A stretch of 64,000 nucleotides of DNA from Lomentospora prolificans. Lineage: Eukaryota > Ascomycota > Sordariomycetes > Microascales > Microascaceae. Below, one piece after another: positions 22,743 to 35,901 of this stretch. The stretch's first letter is position 1. Each line of letters begins with the position of its first letter. The stretch covers positions 1,054,001-1,118,000 of the forward strand of contig JARFXM010000004.1 in the NCBI GenBank assembly GCA_029532625.1. Reading direction: 5' to 3'. The notes beneath the pieces are model-generated. The model saw only the letters and a program-made list of their open reading frames with translations. It had not been told where the DNA came from and ran no database searches. A program made the position numbers and the translations under genes.

Positions 22743-24784
22743 ATGGCTGCCAACAACATGCTTAACCCCCCCACCGACGCCGACCTCGAGGACAAGCTCT
22801 TCGCCCAGGAGGTTGAACAGGTCAAGAAGTGGTGGAGCGATCCCCGATGGCGCTACACCAAGCGCCCCTTCACCGCCGAGCAGATTGTCTCCAAGCGCGG
22901 TAACCTCAAGATCGAGTACCCTGGAAACACCCAGTCTAAGAAGCTATGGGGCATCCTCGAGAAACGCTTCCAGGTGAGTTTCGCGCGCGTCCAATTCCAT
23001 GTACAAGTCGTACTTCAGCGCGAGAGCGAGCGGAATCTAACCGCGGGTGTTGCCCGTGTTACAGAACCGTGATGCCAGCTATACCTATGGCTGCCTCGAT
23101 CCTACCATGGTCACCCAGATGGCCAAGTACCTCGACACCGTCTACGTGTCCGGATGGCAGTCTTCGTCCACCGCCTCTTCCACCGACGAGCCCGGCCCTG
23201 ATTTGGCCGATTACCCCTATGTAAGTCAGCCAGCATTACTTGGGCATGAAAGGGGGAGAGCAAAATATCTGACATGTGATGCGCCCTGTAGACCACCGTC
23301 CCCAACAAGGTCGGCCACCTCTTCATGGCCCAGCTCTTCCACGACCGCAAGCAGCGCCAGGAGCGCCTTGCCACCCCTAAGGAGAAGCGATCTGCCGTCG
23401 CCAACATTGACTACCTCCGCCCCATCATCGCCGACGCCGACACCGGCCATGGCGGTCTCACTGCTGTCATGAAGCTCACCAAGCTCTTCATCGAGAAGGG
23501 TGCTGCTGGTATCCACATTGAGGATCAGGCTCCCGGAACCAAGAAATGCGGCCACATGGCCGGAAAAGTCCTAGTGCCTATCAGCGAGCACATCAACCGT
23601 CTCATTGCTATCCGAGCCCAGGCGGATATCATGGGTATGGCGTCGTTCAACTCTTCCCCGTCTTCGCTAAAAGGCGTCGAGTTCATTCACTTCCACGAAG
23701 AATAACGCCTGCTAACCACTTGAATAGGCTCCGATCTCGTCCTCGTCTGCCGAACTGATGCCGAGGCCGCCACGCTCATCTCCACCAGCATCGACCCCCG
23801 TGACCACGCCTTTATCCTCGGCACCACCAACTCCACCCTCCAGCCCCTTGCCGACGTCATGGTTGCGGCCGAGCAGGCTGGAAAGACTGGCGCTGCGCTC
23901 CAGGCGGTTGAGGACAGCTGGCTCGCCCAGGCGAAGCTCGTGACCTTCAACGACGCCGTCGTCGCAGCCATCAACGGCGGCCAGTTCAGCGACAAGAAGG
24001 GAATGATTGCCAAGTACCTCGCTGAGGCCAAGGGCAAGGGCAACGGAGAGGCCAGGCGTATTGCCAAGCGCATCACCGGCCTCGACCTCTACTTCAACTG
24101 GGACGCACCCAGGACCAGGGAGGGCTACTACAGGCTCAAGGGCGGCTGCGAGTGCGCCGTTAACAGGGCGGTTGCCTACGCACCTTACTGCGATGCCATC
24201 TGGATGGAGAGCAAGCTTCCCGACTATGCTCAGGCTGAGGAATTTGCCAAGGGCGTCCACGCCAAGTGGCCCGAGATGAAGTGAGTTTTGGTTTTCCTCT
24301 GATATTTGTTTCCCTCCGGGCCCGCCCCGCCCTTTTTTTGGGGGGTTTTTGGGTTGTTGCTTTGCCTTGAACGCCATCGCATCGAGAAGATTTCGTAAAA
24401 AGCTAACATGGTATGTCCCCCTACAGGCTCGCGTACAACCTCTCGCCCTCTTTCAACTGGAAGACAGCCATGCCCCGCGACGACCAGGAGACTTACATCC
24501 GCCGCCTCGCCAAGCTCGGCTACTGCTGGCAGTTCATCACCCTGGCGGGTCTCCACACGACGGCACTGATTAGCGACCAGTTCGCCAAGGCGTATAGCCA
24601 GATCGGTATGAGGGCGTACGGCGAGCTGGTGCAGGAGCCCGAAATGGATACGGGCGTCGACGTCGTCAAGCACCAGAAGTGGAGCGGCGCCAACTACGTC
24701 GACGAGCTGCAGAAGATGATTACCGGTGGTGTGAGCAGCACGGCGGCGATGGGGGCTGGTGTGACGGAGGACCAGTTCAAATAA
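22743..24784 (+). CDS. icl1: Isocitrate lyase (five exons)
   Basis: Exons 22743-22973, 23065-23220, 23292-23634, 23728-24280 and 24427-24784 give 546 aa, the normal length for fungal enzymes. It cleaves isocitrate to glyoxylate and succinate in the glyoxylate shunt, needed for growth on acetate and fatty acids. The signature KKCGH is at residues 213-217 with catalytic Cys215; preceding it are DADTGHGG (Mg2+/substrate site) and GIHIEDQAPGTK. Later blocks include YFNWDAPRTREGYYRLKGGC and NLSPSFNWKTAM. Each junction restores conserved sequence (ADIMG-SDLVLVCRTDAEAATL, WPEMK-LAYNLSPSFNW). The C-terminus is TEDQFK, without a canonical SKL-type PTS1. The ATG lies in ACC-ATGG. Orthologue names include acu-3 and acuD. 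Confidence 0.96.
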
Positions 24785-25696
24785 AATCGATGGCGAGGGG
24801 GCTGTGGAGGTTTTGCGGATCTGAGATCCAGCGATGACCTGGGATTTATTTTTTTATTTTTTTTTCGAAACGGAAAATGATGAAGATTGTTGGGTTCTTG
24901 TTGCTGATTTCTCCCTTTTCTTTTTTTCTTTTCTTTTTTTTTTGTTTTTCTGGTCTATTAGATCTCTTTTGCAGATTACCCTTGACGTTGGTACTACTGA
25001 GTACCCTGTATCAAATGAAACTTCATAGAAAGATTCGCGTTACTCTGACTATTCACTACTATTAACGTTACTCTTTTCGCCACGCCAGCAGTGGCTTTAG
25101 ATGGAATGTGCCAGCCTCTTTGGTTTGAGCTGTGTTATAGTACCTTTTTGGCAGATGTAATACACAAGGCTCATCAAATTCATCATTTTCCGTCCCCTTC
25201 TCTCTGCTAATTTTGTGTTAAATTTATTGAAGATCAACAGCCGATTTTAGAAGTGTTTGTAGACTCATGAGCTTCGAACTTCTCAAAGTATTCCCCATAT
25301 GAACCCAGCTGGCGTGCTCACGTTTGGAGTCGAGATGGCCGATGATTAACGACCAGCAAGTGTCAGCCAGCAACGCCCAGAACGCTGGCCTGGACACCGC
25401 TGGCTCCAGCCAAGCCAGGCATTGAAACCCGCCTCAGCTTAGTATGCTCCACCACCTGACCTACCCAACCGGACTCAACCGCATCACCTTCACGTCAAGG
25501 GCTCTCCATCTTATCGTCCTCACGCAAATACACCCAATCCTGATAATTATTATACAAGCAGGAGATATAGATAAACGCAGCCTAAACTAGGTTCTTCTGG
25601 GGCTCGCATCTAATGATTTTCTAGCTTGCGCCCTCTCCAAGACCGTGGTAGAACACCTCGTACGTGCTGCGAACCCAACCTGCAGGCGTCGGCGCC
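24785..25696. other. Intergenic region, isocitrate lyase to CCZ1-like gene
   Basis: T-rich tracts at 24847-24865 and 24915-24945 follow the isocitrate lyase stop and probably belong to its 3' UTR. The rest is the promoter and leader of the CCZ1-like gene. No gene is seen. Confidence 0.5.
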
Positions 25697-28167
25697 ATGG
25701 CAGCTTCGTCCATAATACCCGCCCGCCTCGGATTTCTCGCCATATATAACCCATCCCTAAGCTCAAAATCCGAAGATGACGATGCCCTTGCCGATCAAAT
25801 CGTCTATTACGCGTCCGTGACCACCCAGTCTCGCCGCCGCCGCCGCCGCCGTAAGAGTAAAGGCCACCGCGAGCGCTCACGCTTGACCGAGGAGGTGTCT
25901 CAGGAGGAGCGCCATGAGCGGTTGAGGCAGATTGGGTTGGCGCAGGGAATGGTCGAGTTCAGTAGGGGCTTTTCTGGCGGGGAGGCGGTGGATGTCATCG
26001 AGACTGAGAGGACGAGGGTTGTGGTGCATGAGCTTGAGCCTGGGTGGTGGATTCTGACTGTAGGTTCCTACAATTCATCTTTTTTGCTGCGTTCTATTCG
26101 ATTGCCCCTCCCGTGCCTATTCATTCCTCATCATTCCTACTGATGTCCCACCCTCCGAAAGCATTTATTGAGAAGAGGCGAGGCGTTGTCGAATAGACAG
26201 GTCACTTACATTGGCTTTTCTAGTCCATCGATCTCACAAGGGTGCCATTACCGCCCAAGCTACCCACCGCATCTTCTTCGTCTCCACGCGAAGAAATTGT
26301 CGAGTATTCAACAAAGGAAGTAAAGCCCGCGGCTCTCTTGTTACAAGACCTTCTGCGCGCGCATTCCCTCTTTCTTCTCCACCATGATGTTTCCTTATCC
26401 AGGTTATTTGACCGGTTAGGGAGAAGACGATTCGTCTCCGCTCTAACAAGATATTGGGACCTTTTCCTGTCTACGTGGAGTGTTATAATGCACGGGAACC
26501 CCATGAGAAATATCCTTGCTGGGACAAACATTGCTGTTTCCGGCGAACTTGGCGTCGGGGTTGGAGAAGAAGACCGCGGAAGCGGCGAAAGGGAGGTTTT
26601 AGAGGGTCTAGTCGGAAGGATAGACGGCTTGGTGGACCTTGTCGTTTCGAAATTTGGGAATGCAAGTTCGGACGGCGTTAAGAGCGCCGAGAACGAGATT
26701 GGTGACGAGGACCGGGCTCCCTGGCTGGGAACGGGCCAAGATCCGGATTCCGAGGACGGTGCAATCTTCCTCGGCGTGGGCGCGTTGACCAAGCAATCGT
26801 TGAGAAATGTGGCATATTGGACCGAGGATCTGTATACGTGGGGGGAAAATGCGTACGGTGTCATTGGCGCGCCATCGTCTCCGCAGGTTGACAAAAAGCC
26901 AAAAGCCGTGTCTCGCAACTCCTCCGACGACAAACAGTCTCAGACTCGTACCCAAACCCCTCCGCTCGTGGTGCAAAGTAAGAACGATGTCAAACCCGGC
27001 GTTGAAAACGACGGGACTGATCAAGCTAGGGAAGATGAGATAACGGCGACCGGGAATCTTGGCGAGGCAACTGAATCTACACCCGCACCCGACCAGCAAC
27101 AAAGCCAGGAGGCCACTGAATCGCACCCGGCGCACCAGGAAGCCCCGGGCCACATGGACAAGTTTGTTAACATCCTCAAACTTGGCTACGGCACGTACTG
27201 GTCCATTGGAGGCTCTGACGGAGGGCCGGATGGATCTACCCCTCCATATCCTTCGCAAAGCGATAAGCGCAAGGGCTCGATAGCGGGTACCAAGAAGCTC
27301 GTCGATGAGACGGAGGGTTATTTCCTCATTGGTCTCAGGGGCACCGTCGAAGAGCACCCTCCGAGCGACTCGTCCTCCTCCGAAGAAGAAGAAGGAAGCC
27401 TAGGAAAATTTCACCCCCATACCCGAACATTACACGTCTCCTTGACCGCTTCTATAGACGGCGAGGGTCCCGCGGGAGCTGCTCCTCTTCGGGCCATTGT
27501 ATACATCAACAAGCCCTTCATCTTCACTTTTCTTTTCCGCCCAGAAACACCCGCCCTCTCCACGGATACACTCTACCGTTCTCTCCACTACCAACTCTCT
27601 CCCCTCCGCAAGCCCCTCCTCCTCTCCACCCGCTACAGACCCCCCCGTCCTGAGGAGGCCGGCCCTTCATCTCTCCCCTCGTCCCTCATGTACGATCTCA
27701 TCTGGGATCGAAGCCTCAACCTCGTCCATTCCACCATTCCCAACATCCCCACTGGCCAACCCTCCATCTGGACCCGCTCAGAGGCTACGGCCACCCACAT
27801 GCACCTCCTCAGTCTCTTCTCCTCCCAAAGGGACGGGGATGTCGAGAAGACGCTCAAGACGAACAAAGGCTGGTGGATCGTGTGGAGTAGAGTAGAGTCC
27901 CCTCGATTCGGAGGCTCTCGGCCTCCGGTGGACGGTCGGCTGCCGTCGCTGTCCGAGGTGGAAGGTGACGGAGACGGGTACTCGGAAGGGGGAAACCAGC
28001 CCCGGGAGAGGACTGAGGATAAGGAGGTCATTTTGCTGAGGCGCGCCGGCGATCATACTGCTCGGGCCTTTAGCGTACCTGTGAGGGACGGCGCGAGTCG
28101 GCTGGCGCAGGGGATCGGGGTTGACACGAGAGGGTACGTGGAGACTTTACTGAGCTTGGGTAGGTAG
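25697..28167 (+). CDS. CCZ1: CCZ1-like vacuolar fusion protein, Rab7 GEF subunit (two exons)
   Basis: Exons 25697-26059 and 26224-28167 give 768 aa. The start, MAASSIIPARLGFLAIYNPSLSSKSEDDDALADQIVYYASVTTQ, is the first longin-like segment of fungal Ccz1, which pairs with Mon1 to activate the late-endosomal/vacuolar Rab Ypt7. The 164-nt intron (gtaggt...tctag) joins ELEPGWWILT to SIDLTRVPLP, continuing the beta-strand pattern of the domain. A run of seven arginines interrupts the first domain. The middle (about 330-430) is low complexity, and the C-terminal third has hydrophobic beta-rich segments (FIFTFLFRPET, GWWIVWSRVE). Identification rests on the N-terminal block and general architecture, so it is likely rather than certain. 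The ATG at 25697 (GCC-ATGG) is preferred over a non-ATG extension. Confidence 0.78.
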
Positions 28168-30063
28168 ACTAGGAATTTGAGAAGAATACAGTGATAATGA
28201 ATCACCGTTTCGTGAGACAAGGTATTGAAAGACAGCGGCCTGTTCACGAGAAGCTGCGTTTAACAGTACCTAGTAGAATGGATATTTATGCTACTCGAAA
28301 CCCGCCTCTCCAACTCGCTGCTCAGCAGCGAGATGCTTGACTGGTTTAGCATCCGTCGTATTTCCTTGGCAAGCCTCGTAGGTAAAGTTGACTACCGTGA
28401 TAGGCTCTACTGAAGTTGTTCGCGCCAGCTTGGTTGGTTGGTTGATAGCGTGATCCTCCGAGCTCAACACTTGTACAGAAGATTTTACCTAGTCTATGGA
28501 AGAGACTAAGTATTTTCATAGAATGAGATGATCTGGGCGTTGTTGCAGGCAGAGGCCACGGAGATGGTTTCACTTTTTCTATAATCAGACAGTTCTTCCA
28601 GAGCTGACTGTGGAAGCTGGGTGTTGCTTCAAATGCCAAAGTATTGGCGAGTGTAAGGTCGGGTGGTTTTCGACCGATCATCAGTTATACCTGAGTACAC
28701 TTGTTCTTCCTTTTCTACTACTTAACCCCTACCAGCTCTTCATGTGTCAGTGTCAGAACCCGTGACGCTTTCCCAGTTGTTTGCAGCGTCCTTTTCTGTG
28801 CCTGGAACACTGGGTGATTCGCTGTGCGCCCGTACTCCGTGATGAAGCCTTTATAAAAAGGGTCTGGTGAGAAGAATGGAATGAGTATACTGATTTTAAG
28901 TATCTCTTAAAAAGGATAGGTTGCGCGGCCAGGCGTCATGGATTATATGGTTCAAATAGTGGTATTTATACAGTTCTTGGATAAACCGAGAACCCACAGG
29001 TAGTAGTCGTACTTTGAGAAAGAATATAAGTAGAAAAATAGCATCATTCAGTATACAATTCGCAATTCCAGGTTCTTATAGTCGCTAGTGTTGAAGGACT
29101 TGGCAGCTGTTTCAAGGTTATCATCGATCGGCAGCTACTCAGTGATGATAACAGAAAGGATAACGGATTCCTTGACCTTCTCCAGCCATTCGTCACGAAG
29201 CAGGTCCGTTTTAGCACAGACAGCAGAGATGGTCCGTCGGTCGGAATAATCAAGGAAGCTGCAATGTAGAATCAAACGAGATACGTTAGGCAAGCATCAA
29301 TTTGCTACCGTCACGCTCTGGTTTGCTCTAGTAACTGTCTTGATAAGGGATGACTCTGGTTTGTGGTCTCCTCTGCCATCATTGGAGTCTGTCGGTTTCA
29401 CAAGAAAAGAATGCCACGATTATATCCAATTGCCCTTTTTTTATTCTCGCCTGTCTGGTGGAGGGTTGGACCTTCATCGACAGTCACCGTCTCCAAGCCA
29501 CCATTCTACCAAGTATATACAGAAAAGAACTAGAATTTCGTCTATATGCTCATCACCACCATGCAGCAGCAAACCACCGCAGACTGTTTCTACCCGTCCC
29601 AAAGCTTCGCCCTTGTCGTTCCTATAAACTCCACGCGAAGAAGAAGCGTAAGCCCCTGATCAGGCGCGAACGATGTTTATTGTCGTGGTAGTTGCTGCGC
29701 CCGTTTGTGTCATCGTCTCATTGAAAGAAAGAAAAGCAAATCATAAACCGTGGCCTTTTCCATGCCTTGAAACCCAGATCCCGATGCGGTGGTATGTGTC
29801 AACGTCCTCGTTTGAGACAACGACTAGCCCGATCCGTAACAAATAAGACAACGAAAAAGAGAAATTCCAATGTTCACCTCACCAACCTTAGATGAGCCGA
29901 AGCAAGATCGATTGCATGGAAAAGATTGAAAGTACACAACGAGGTCACACATCGCTCATCAGAACAACTTTGCGCCTTCGAGCAACCACAAGGCCGTTCG
30001 ATGAGCTGCATTTAAAGAATGCCAGATGAAGACGAAAATTGCGTCGTGTTAATACCGAGCTAC
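28168..30063. other. 1.9-kb intergenic region
   Basis: It lies between the stops of two convergent genes. No supported gene is seen; the 112-codon minus-strand ORF at 28346-28681 has no recognisable content. Confidence 0.45.
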
Positions 30064-30849
30064 TTAAGCGGCATTAAGGTACCACTCAACAGGCATCCGA
30101 CCGGGACCGAGGTCGCCGAAGAGATCGAGGAAGAGCTTCGTGGTACCATCGATATGGGTCGGTGCGCAGTCGCCGCACTTGTCGCGAATCGTGGCAACGA
30201 TGCTCTTCCCATTGGCAACAACGGTGATGGTCCTACCGCAGAGAGGGTTGTTGTTGGACAGGGCACCCATAACCTGGGCAGAAATGGCGACATAGTACTC
30301 AGAGCTGTCTTTTCCAGCATCGTTCCAGCCGCAAGCACCTAGACCGAGGGTGTAGTAGGTCAACTCCCCGCTACCTCCCATGGACGTGTCATATTCACCG
30401 GACGAAGAAGAAGTGGCCTCACGCTGGGCCGCAGGCTCCTCCTGAGAGACAGAGACAGAAGAGGGAGAGATAGACGCAGGTGTTGGGGCGGCGGCCTGGG
30501 AAGTGGGCTCACGAGTGCTGGCAGGAGGCTCGGGGGCGGCCTGGGCGACGGAAGTAGGTTTGGAAGTGCTTTCCTGGGAGGGGGTTTCAAAGAACTGGGC
30601 GTCCTTGCCAGTCTCGACATTGGCGTCCTCTGAAACCGGGGTGGCCTGGGCGTCGACGGTGATTGTGGTCGTGCCATCGACGTATTCGGTCTGGGTGACC
30701 CAAGCGGTCTCGATAACCCACTCAGTGTGGACAGCACGCTTCTCCACGACTGGGGCAGCATTCTTGGCCTGGCGACCACGGTTGAGGTTGTGGGGCTGGG
30801 CAACGGCCGCAGCGGCGAAGACAGCGGGAAGAATGAAAGATGGCTTCAT
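30064..30849 (-). CDS. Secreted RlpA/expansin-like double-psi beta-barrel protein
   Basis: Single exon, 261 aa, start ATG at 30849. Residues 1-18 form a signal peptide (MKPSFILPAVFAAAAVAQ). A Kex2-type site EKR lies at 36-38, followed by HTEWVIETAWVTQTEYVDGTTT, a motif common in fungal cell-wall proteins. Residues about 60-155 are Ser/Thr/Pro-rich and likely O-glycosylated. The C-terminal about 100 residues form the RlpA-like domain: GELTYYTLGLGACGWND, YYVAISAQVMG, NPLCGRTITV, SIVATIRDKCGDC and IDGTTKLFLDLFGDLGPGRMPVEWYL, including paired cysteines and the HIDGTTKLF..L core. Fungal members are secreted, expansin/loosenin-like or cerato-ulmin-independent wall proteins; enzymatic activity is not established. 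The gene has no intron. Confidence 0.88.
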   Translation of the reverse strand: MKPSFILPAVFAAAAVAQPHNLNRGRQAKNAAPVVEKRAVHTEWVIETAWVTQTEYVDGTTTITVDAQATPVSEDANVETGKDAQFFETPSQESTSKPTSVAQAAPEPPASTREPTSQAAAPTPASISPSSVSVSQEEPAAQREATSSSSGEYDTSMGGSGELTYYTLGLGACGWNDAGKDSSEYYVAISAQVMGALSNNNPLCGRTITVVANGKSIVATIRDKCGDCAPTHIDGTTKLFLDLFGDLGPGRMPVEWYLNAA

Positions 30850-33800
30850 GGTGAATGATCAAGAGGCTCTTTGAGAAGTTATCTGAAAAGACTGTGAAAG
30901 TAAGTCGACACTATTGAGAAGTGCTGAGTCGCTTGTGTTGCTATCAGTCTCTGTTCAACAGGTCGGACTGGATATGTATGGCGTTGGGCCGTATGTGAAG
31001 GAATGATATGAGTCAAGAAGGAATGACCACCGAGATCTCTGTAAGAGAGTGAAGAGATATTCGAGAGAGCCTGTCTCCAAAGTTGTCCCCGAAAAAAAGA
31101 GCGGTAAGGGAAGGTCACAAACTGCGAGCCGCAAAGAATGAAGGAATGTGGATGTGGGAGGAGAAGAGTGTGAACTCGAGCGAGGGCATCGGGAGTTTTT
31201 GAGCTGGACGCACTCGATCGGGAAGGGCGAACCCACAAGGGAGGGAATCAATTAAGTTAGGGGCGCAGGGCAAGATGTGCCTGGCCTGTCCGTCCTGGAC
31301 CCAGGCTAGACCTGGGCAACCGGGCTGCCAAGCGGAGAGAACGTGGCCAGGCCCTCCTTCGTTGGAACGGAGAGAAGTCGAGGGATAAGCCCCAGGTACC
31401 CACTCTGCCCGCTATACTATAATAGATGCATACGAAGTACATCGTAATGCCTGGCTGGCTGTTATAGACCGAGGAAGGTGGTGGGTCAACACTAGCCGAA
31501 TTAAGCCCGGTACCTGAGCAGGCTACATGTCCCGGGAATCCGTGGAAGTCATGGAGCACTTGAGGGGTGTCCGATCAATGTTGCCCTCCCAGCTGGCCCT
31601 CCCACGAATGCCACAATACGGATAGAAACATTGATCTGCTATTATCGCGTGCGACGAGTACATCCGGCACTTACCGTCTAGTGATGAGTGGGTACTGTTA
31701 CGAAGTACGTTGGAAGTGACAACTGTCCCAAAATATCCCTTCTCTCCCGCTTACGATCCCTCGTCAGACGAAACGTTTTCTCCTCGGCAAGACGGATCAA
31801 TAGACATGGGCGGACCCTTATTTATCACATAAAAGTCGACATTCTTTGATGATCCAGCAAGGCTCAAGAAAGTGTGACAAAGTGATGGGAGTTAACCTCC
31901 ATTCCTGGACTGGTACTCTCTATGAACACTCTTGTACGCGAGCCACGAACGTGCCAGCCGTCACTGCATACATGTATTCGTACATGACCATGACCACCCA
32001 TGATCGCTCGGGAGGCCAGGCGGGATCCTACTTCGCACTGACAGCTAGCTAAGACGATGGGGTAATAGGGTTTCGACAGTGCTCGACGTTTCCACCTCTG
32101 GTGTCCTCTTTTGTCGATAGTAGTGTCGATGATGAGACTATCGTACCCCAAAGCTTACGTGTCTCCCGAGGGAAGATGCCTTCTCGCACTCACCTTTGCT
32201 CCTGGCCCCGCCCCGCCCCGTACTGGAGAGGAAACCCCCCTTGGGTCTGAGGTTGCGCTGGCATCGCCTGTTTTGTTTCCACTTCTCAGTGTCAGTCCAG
32301 AGGTGATTGGATGCGCGGAGACCGTGAAACGTGCCAGCACTAGGGGCTCCTCTCTTGCTGGCTTCGTACTTGCACTTGTACTGGTCAGCGTCCAGCCTCC
32401 TAACAGGGGCTAAGTACCTTTCGTGGCTGGCTAGAGAACATTCTTTTGGGAGCGAGGTTAGTACACAGAAGGCAGACCACAGCCCCAAAACCCCCCAGCC
32501 CGAATGTAGGGTTACGCCAGCTGTGGTAACGTCCCTTCCAAATGTCAAGGTTGCTTCCGCAGCACGACCGGTAGTGGTACTTCACTTCGGGGCCCGCCAA
32601 GGCTGGCCTGCCGTGTAGAGGTGCCAAGCAGCGGGATGCTGGGTACTTTTTCCTAGCCAGGCCACCCACATGTAAACTGTTACTATTAGTAACAGTGTCC
32701 TTCGCACATGCGCAAAAAACAGCGCGAGCCAGCACAGCTCCGAAGAACCGTCGCCCTTGCAGGTGGTCAGGCACCCAGCCAATCGGCTTGCCGTTCCTTT
32801 TCGTGGGCGCCGCCTGTCACCCCTGAAACAGTGCCACCTTACCGAAGTGGTCGCATGGTGGATGTAAGGTTGGACGCCAACTCTTCTCGATCGCCCTTTC
32901 AATCCACTAAAACCCGGCCACATCAAGTTTGGCCAGCTAGTTCTTGATGCATGCGCAATCCTCGACAAATGCCTGATGATTCCTCTCACTTTTTCTTCTC
33001 TCTCTCCGCCAAAAGTGGCGCCGGAAAGGGGAAAGAGAGGAAAAGTATTCTCGGAATACGTCAACTTCTTCGTCTGCGCAGGCGCACCTTTTCTGCCCCG
33101 TACCCTCCACCTCAGCGCTGCGAGAGATGAAGATCCATTAAAAAAAAATTGACCACGGAAAAATGGATGAGGACAAAGAGGGAAATTTTCAAAAATTCCC
33201 CCTCTAAGTGGCGGTTACCTATTCAAGTCGGTCTAACCTGCCAACTCCAATCTCGCACTTTCTCGCTCCCCGTTTTATCCATATTTACAAAGCGAGCGTA
33301 CAAGAAAGAAAACTTTTGTGCCCAAAAATGCCTCCCAAGTATGGCTGGGGAGTTCCACCGGGGATCGATCTCGATGGTTTAGAGCACCACCCGATCTACG
33401 GAGTATTATTGAAGAATTTCCGATGACTTCCATGAGACTTCTCACTCTTCCAAAGTAGATCCACCCGACTTTAACCTTTTTTGCCAGGCTTCTCAATGCA
33501 GTGGCTTCGAATGCGGTCAGATACTGAAACGACTTTTTACACTCAAGCCCATCATATCAAGCTGGCATCGTTTATCCTGGCGCAACGCCTCCAGTTTCTC
33601 TTTCACTGAGCGCTAAACTCCCAAATCTCCGCCACCATGTATGACTTCTGACCGATGCAAGAGTCACCGACGATGCAATACTAGCAGAGGAGAACAAACA
33701 GTCCGAACACTTGGGTGCGCCCTAAACGGTTCGTTTCTCCCCCTTTATCCAATCGCCGTCTACCGCTCTCATTTCATCCAGGTCGCTTCTCCCCTAGAAG

Positions 33801-34706
33801 GGCTGCAGGGTAATATTATTGGCACTGCAAAGAAACGTGAAGCGAGCCGTTCCTCTGAAAGGCCCGACATTCCTCTGGATAAATGCAAAACCGTATTGGG
33901 TACTCAATCCTTAGCCCTCTCCCACGCTTGATATGCCCGTACACTCTACAGTCCATTAAAATAGCCTCCGCTTTTGGAAAGGCAAAAAAAACCAACTTCG
34001 ATCCCGCTCTTCGAACGAGAACTTGGGGTCACTGACTTGACCTTCTCAGCCACGACCACAACCCACAGATGCCCAAACCCCATCAGTCCTGTGTAGAGTG
34101 CCTACCCTCCCTTTGGTGAATAATGTATTTATACTATTCTATACATAGTGGCAGAGTTTGTTCACATGGACAACATCATAATGATCAGGACGGGAAAATA
34201 ACAAGCCGTTGCCAAATGCTATCAAAGCCACTTCCTGCTACAGCCTCTTGTCTTAGGAGGCATTTTGGCGAGTTATAACATTGAGAACGGGTTAATACCG
34301 CCGCATCCGCGCCGCTCTTCTCCGAAACAACGTCCTGAAGGCAGAATGCAGGGTTCACTGGCACGTTTACGAGCCGCAAAAACCGTCGCACGGGACCTGA
34401 TAGAGCCGTCAAGAACTCGGCCACACTCCCGAGCCTTGGTTGTAACCCCCTTACTGCGAATGTTGAGCCCCCCCTTCGCCCCCCATCTTGGGTCTGGTGG
34501 ATTCTCTTGTTGATCTACCCACCCTGGCGATCCAATCCTCGATAGCCACGCCCCTGTGGCGATCTCCTGAGCCGGGTTGGAGCTTGCCCCACTGTTCGCC
34601 TTTTTCAAGAGTGACTTTTTCAGTGTTGAATTGATGTCGATTTCATTTTTCGATTTTTCGCTTCGCTAACGTATGATAAATTTAAAGATGAAAGAGTGAA
34701 AATTCA
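30850..34706. other. 3.9-kb intergenic region
   Basis: The first few hundred bases are the promoter and leader of the RlpA-like gene. The rest holds no supported gene. A 32-codon ORF at 33329-33427 (MPPKYGWGV...) has a good AAAA-ATG context but ends quickly and no continuing exon could be found. TGGCTGGC occurs at 31452 and 32424. Confidence 0.45.
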
Positions 34707-35851
34707 TTACACCCCTACTCCAGCGCTAGTACTTTTCCTTGTGATGGCGTAAAGGAAAAGGCCATCCCTCCTAAACACCTCGCGGTCGTCGTCAGCTACC
34801 TCAGTGACCCGGAACATCTTCATAGCTTTGGACAAGAACTGCATGTCCGCCCGACGCCTTTTCTTGAAGCAGAAATAGATGGTCGCTGAAGAGTTTAGGT
34901 CGAGCAGGTCCGCTAGGGTTTTGAGCAGGAGGGGAAAGGCTGGCTCAAAGTACACGCAATCGGCCGCGAGGATAATAGATGGCTTGAAGTCGACCACTTC
35001 TTTGCAAAGTGGCTCTCCCCTATGGACACGAGATGCCATGGCAAGCGCCGCAGTGTGTTAGTGTTTGTATCTTTCTCTTTTGTAATGCGGCCATCGAGGC
35101 GTTCCGATATTAAGTGGGCTAGAGGGCAGGAGATGGTGAAAGATCTTTGTGAGGTTGGGAAAGACGAGAGGGTTGAAACGAAGGTAGGAAGCCGAGGGTT
35201 GACTCGGCATCCGAGAATGTGACACGACTTGTACAACATAAGCCGCGATAATGCTTTGACCGTACCCCGTGGGGAGGTGCTCACACAGCAGGAAGTGCGG
35301 TTGCTTGTGATCAAGAACAACTCGGGAAAGGCTTGTGTAGCACGAGGTGTAACTTACCAGTTGAGAATCATGGCTTTCGCCATGCCTCCGAGTGCATTTA
35401 GCTCAATGTTGTGCTCCATCAACGACAGCATTTCGAGCTGGTCAGTCACGTACACCGGAGATCCCAAGGGACAGCCGAGGGCAACTGCAAGACCGACGAG
35501 GCCACCGCCTGCTCCTAGTTCTAGGCTATTTTCCATGGCATCGCCACCGGTTAGCAGTGGGTTCAGACGTGTATGTTGTTGGTAGGCTGGCAACAAGATG
35601 CTTCACAACTCGTCCGGCATCATTCATGCATGTGCACAGGCCTCGAAGCAAGAAAAGTTGGGCCGTACGTGTGCTCACGGCACAATTTCAAAAAGTCCCA
35701 TCCTTTCCTAAAGCTGTTTTGTGTTGCCTTGCACATCCTCAACATGTTTCCACCTTCGGGTGGCACCACCCAGCAATCCCGAGCGCAAAGCCAGGCGTCC
35801 AGCGGCCATTATGAAATTGAGGGACCGTTGAGCAGGTACCAAGAAGGAAGG

Positions 35852-35901
<50 letters not shown>

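Noticed and set aside
33329..33427. Short ORF MPPKYGWGVPPGIDLDGLEHHPIYG with a good start context
   Set aside because: It is 32 codons long and I found no downstream exon in a consistent frame; not enough to call a gene.
12741..35897. Matching T45 and A46 runs as ends of one retroelement family
   Set aside because: The sequences next to the two runs share no similarity that I can see and no target-site duplication is evident.
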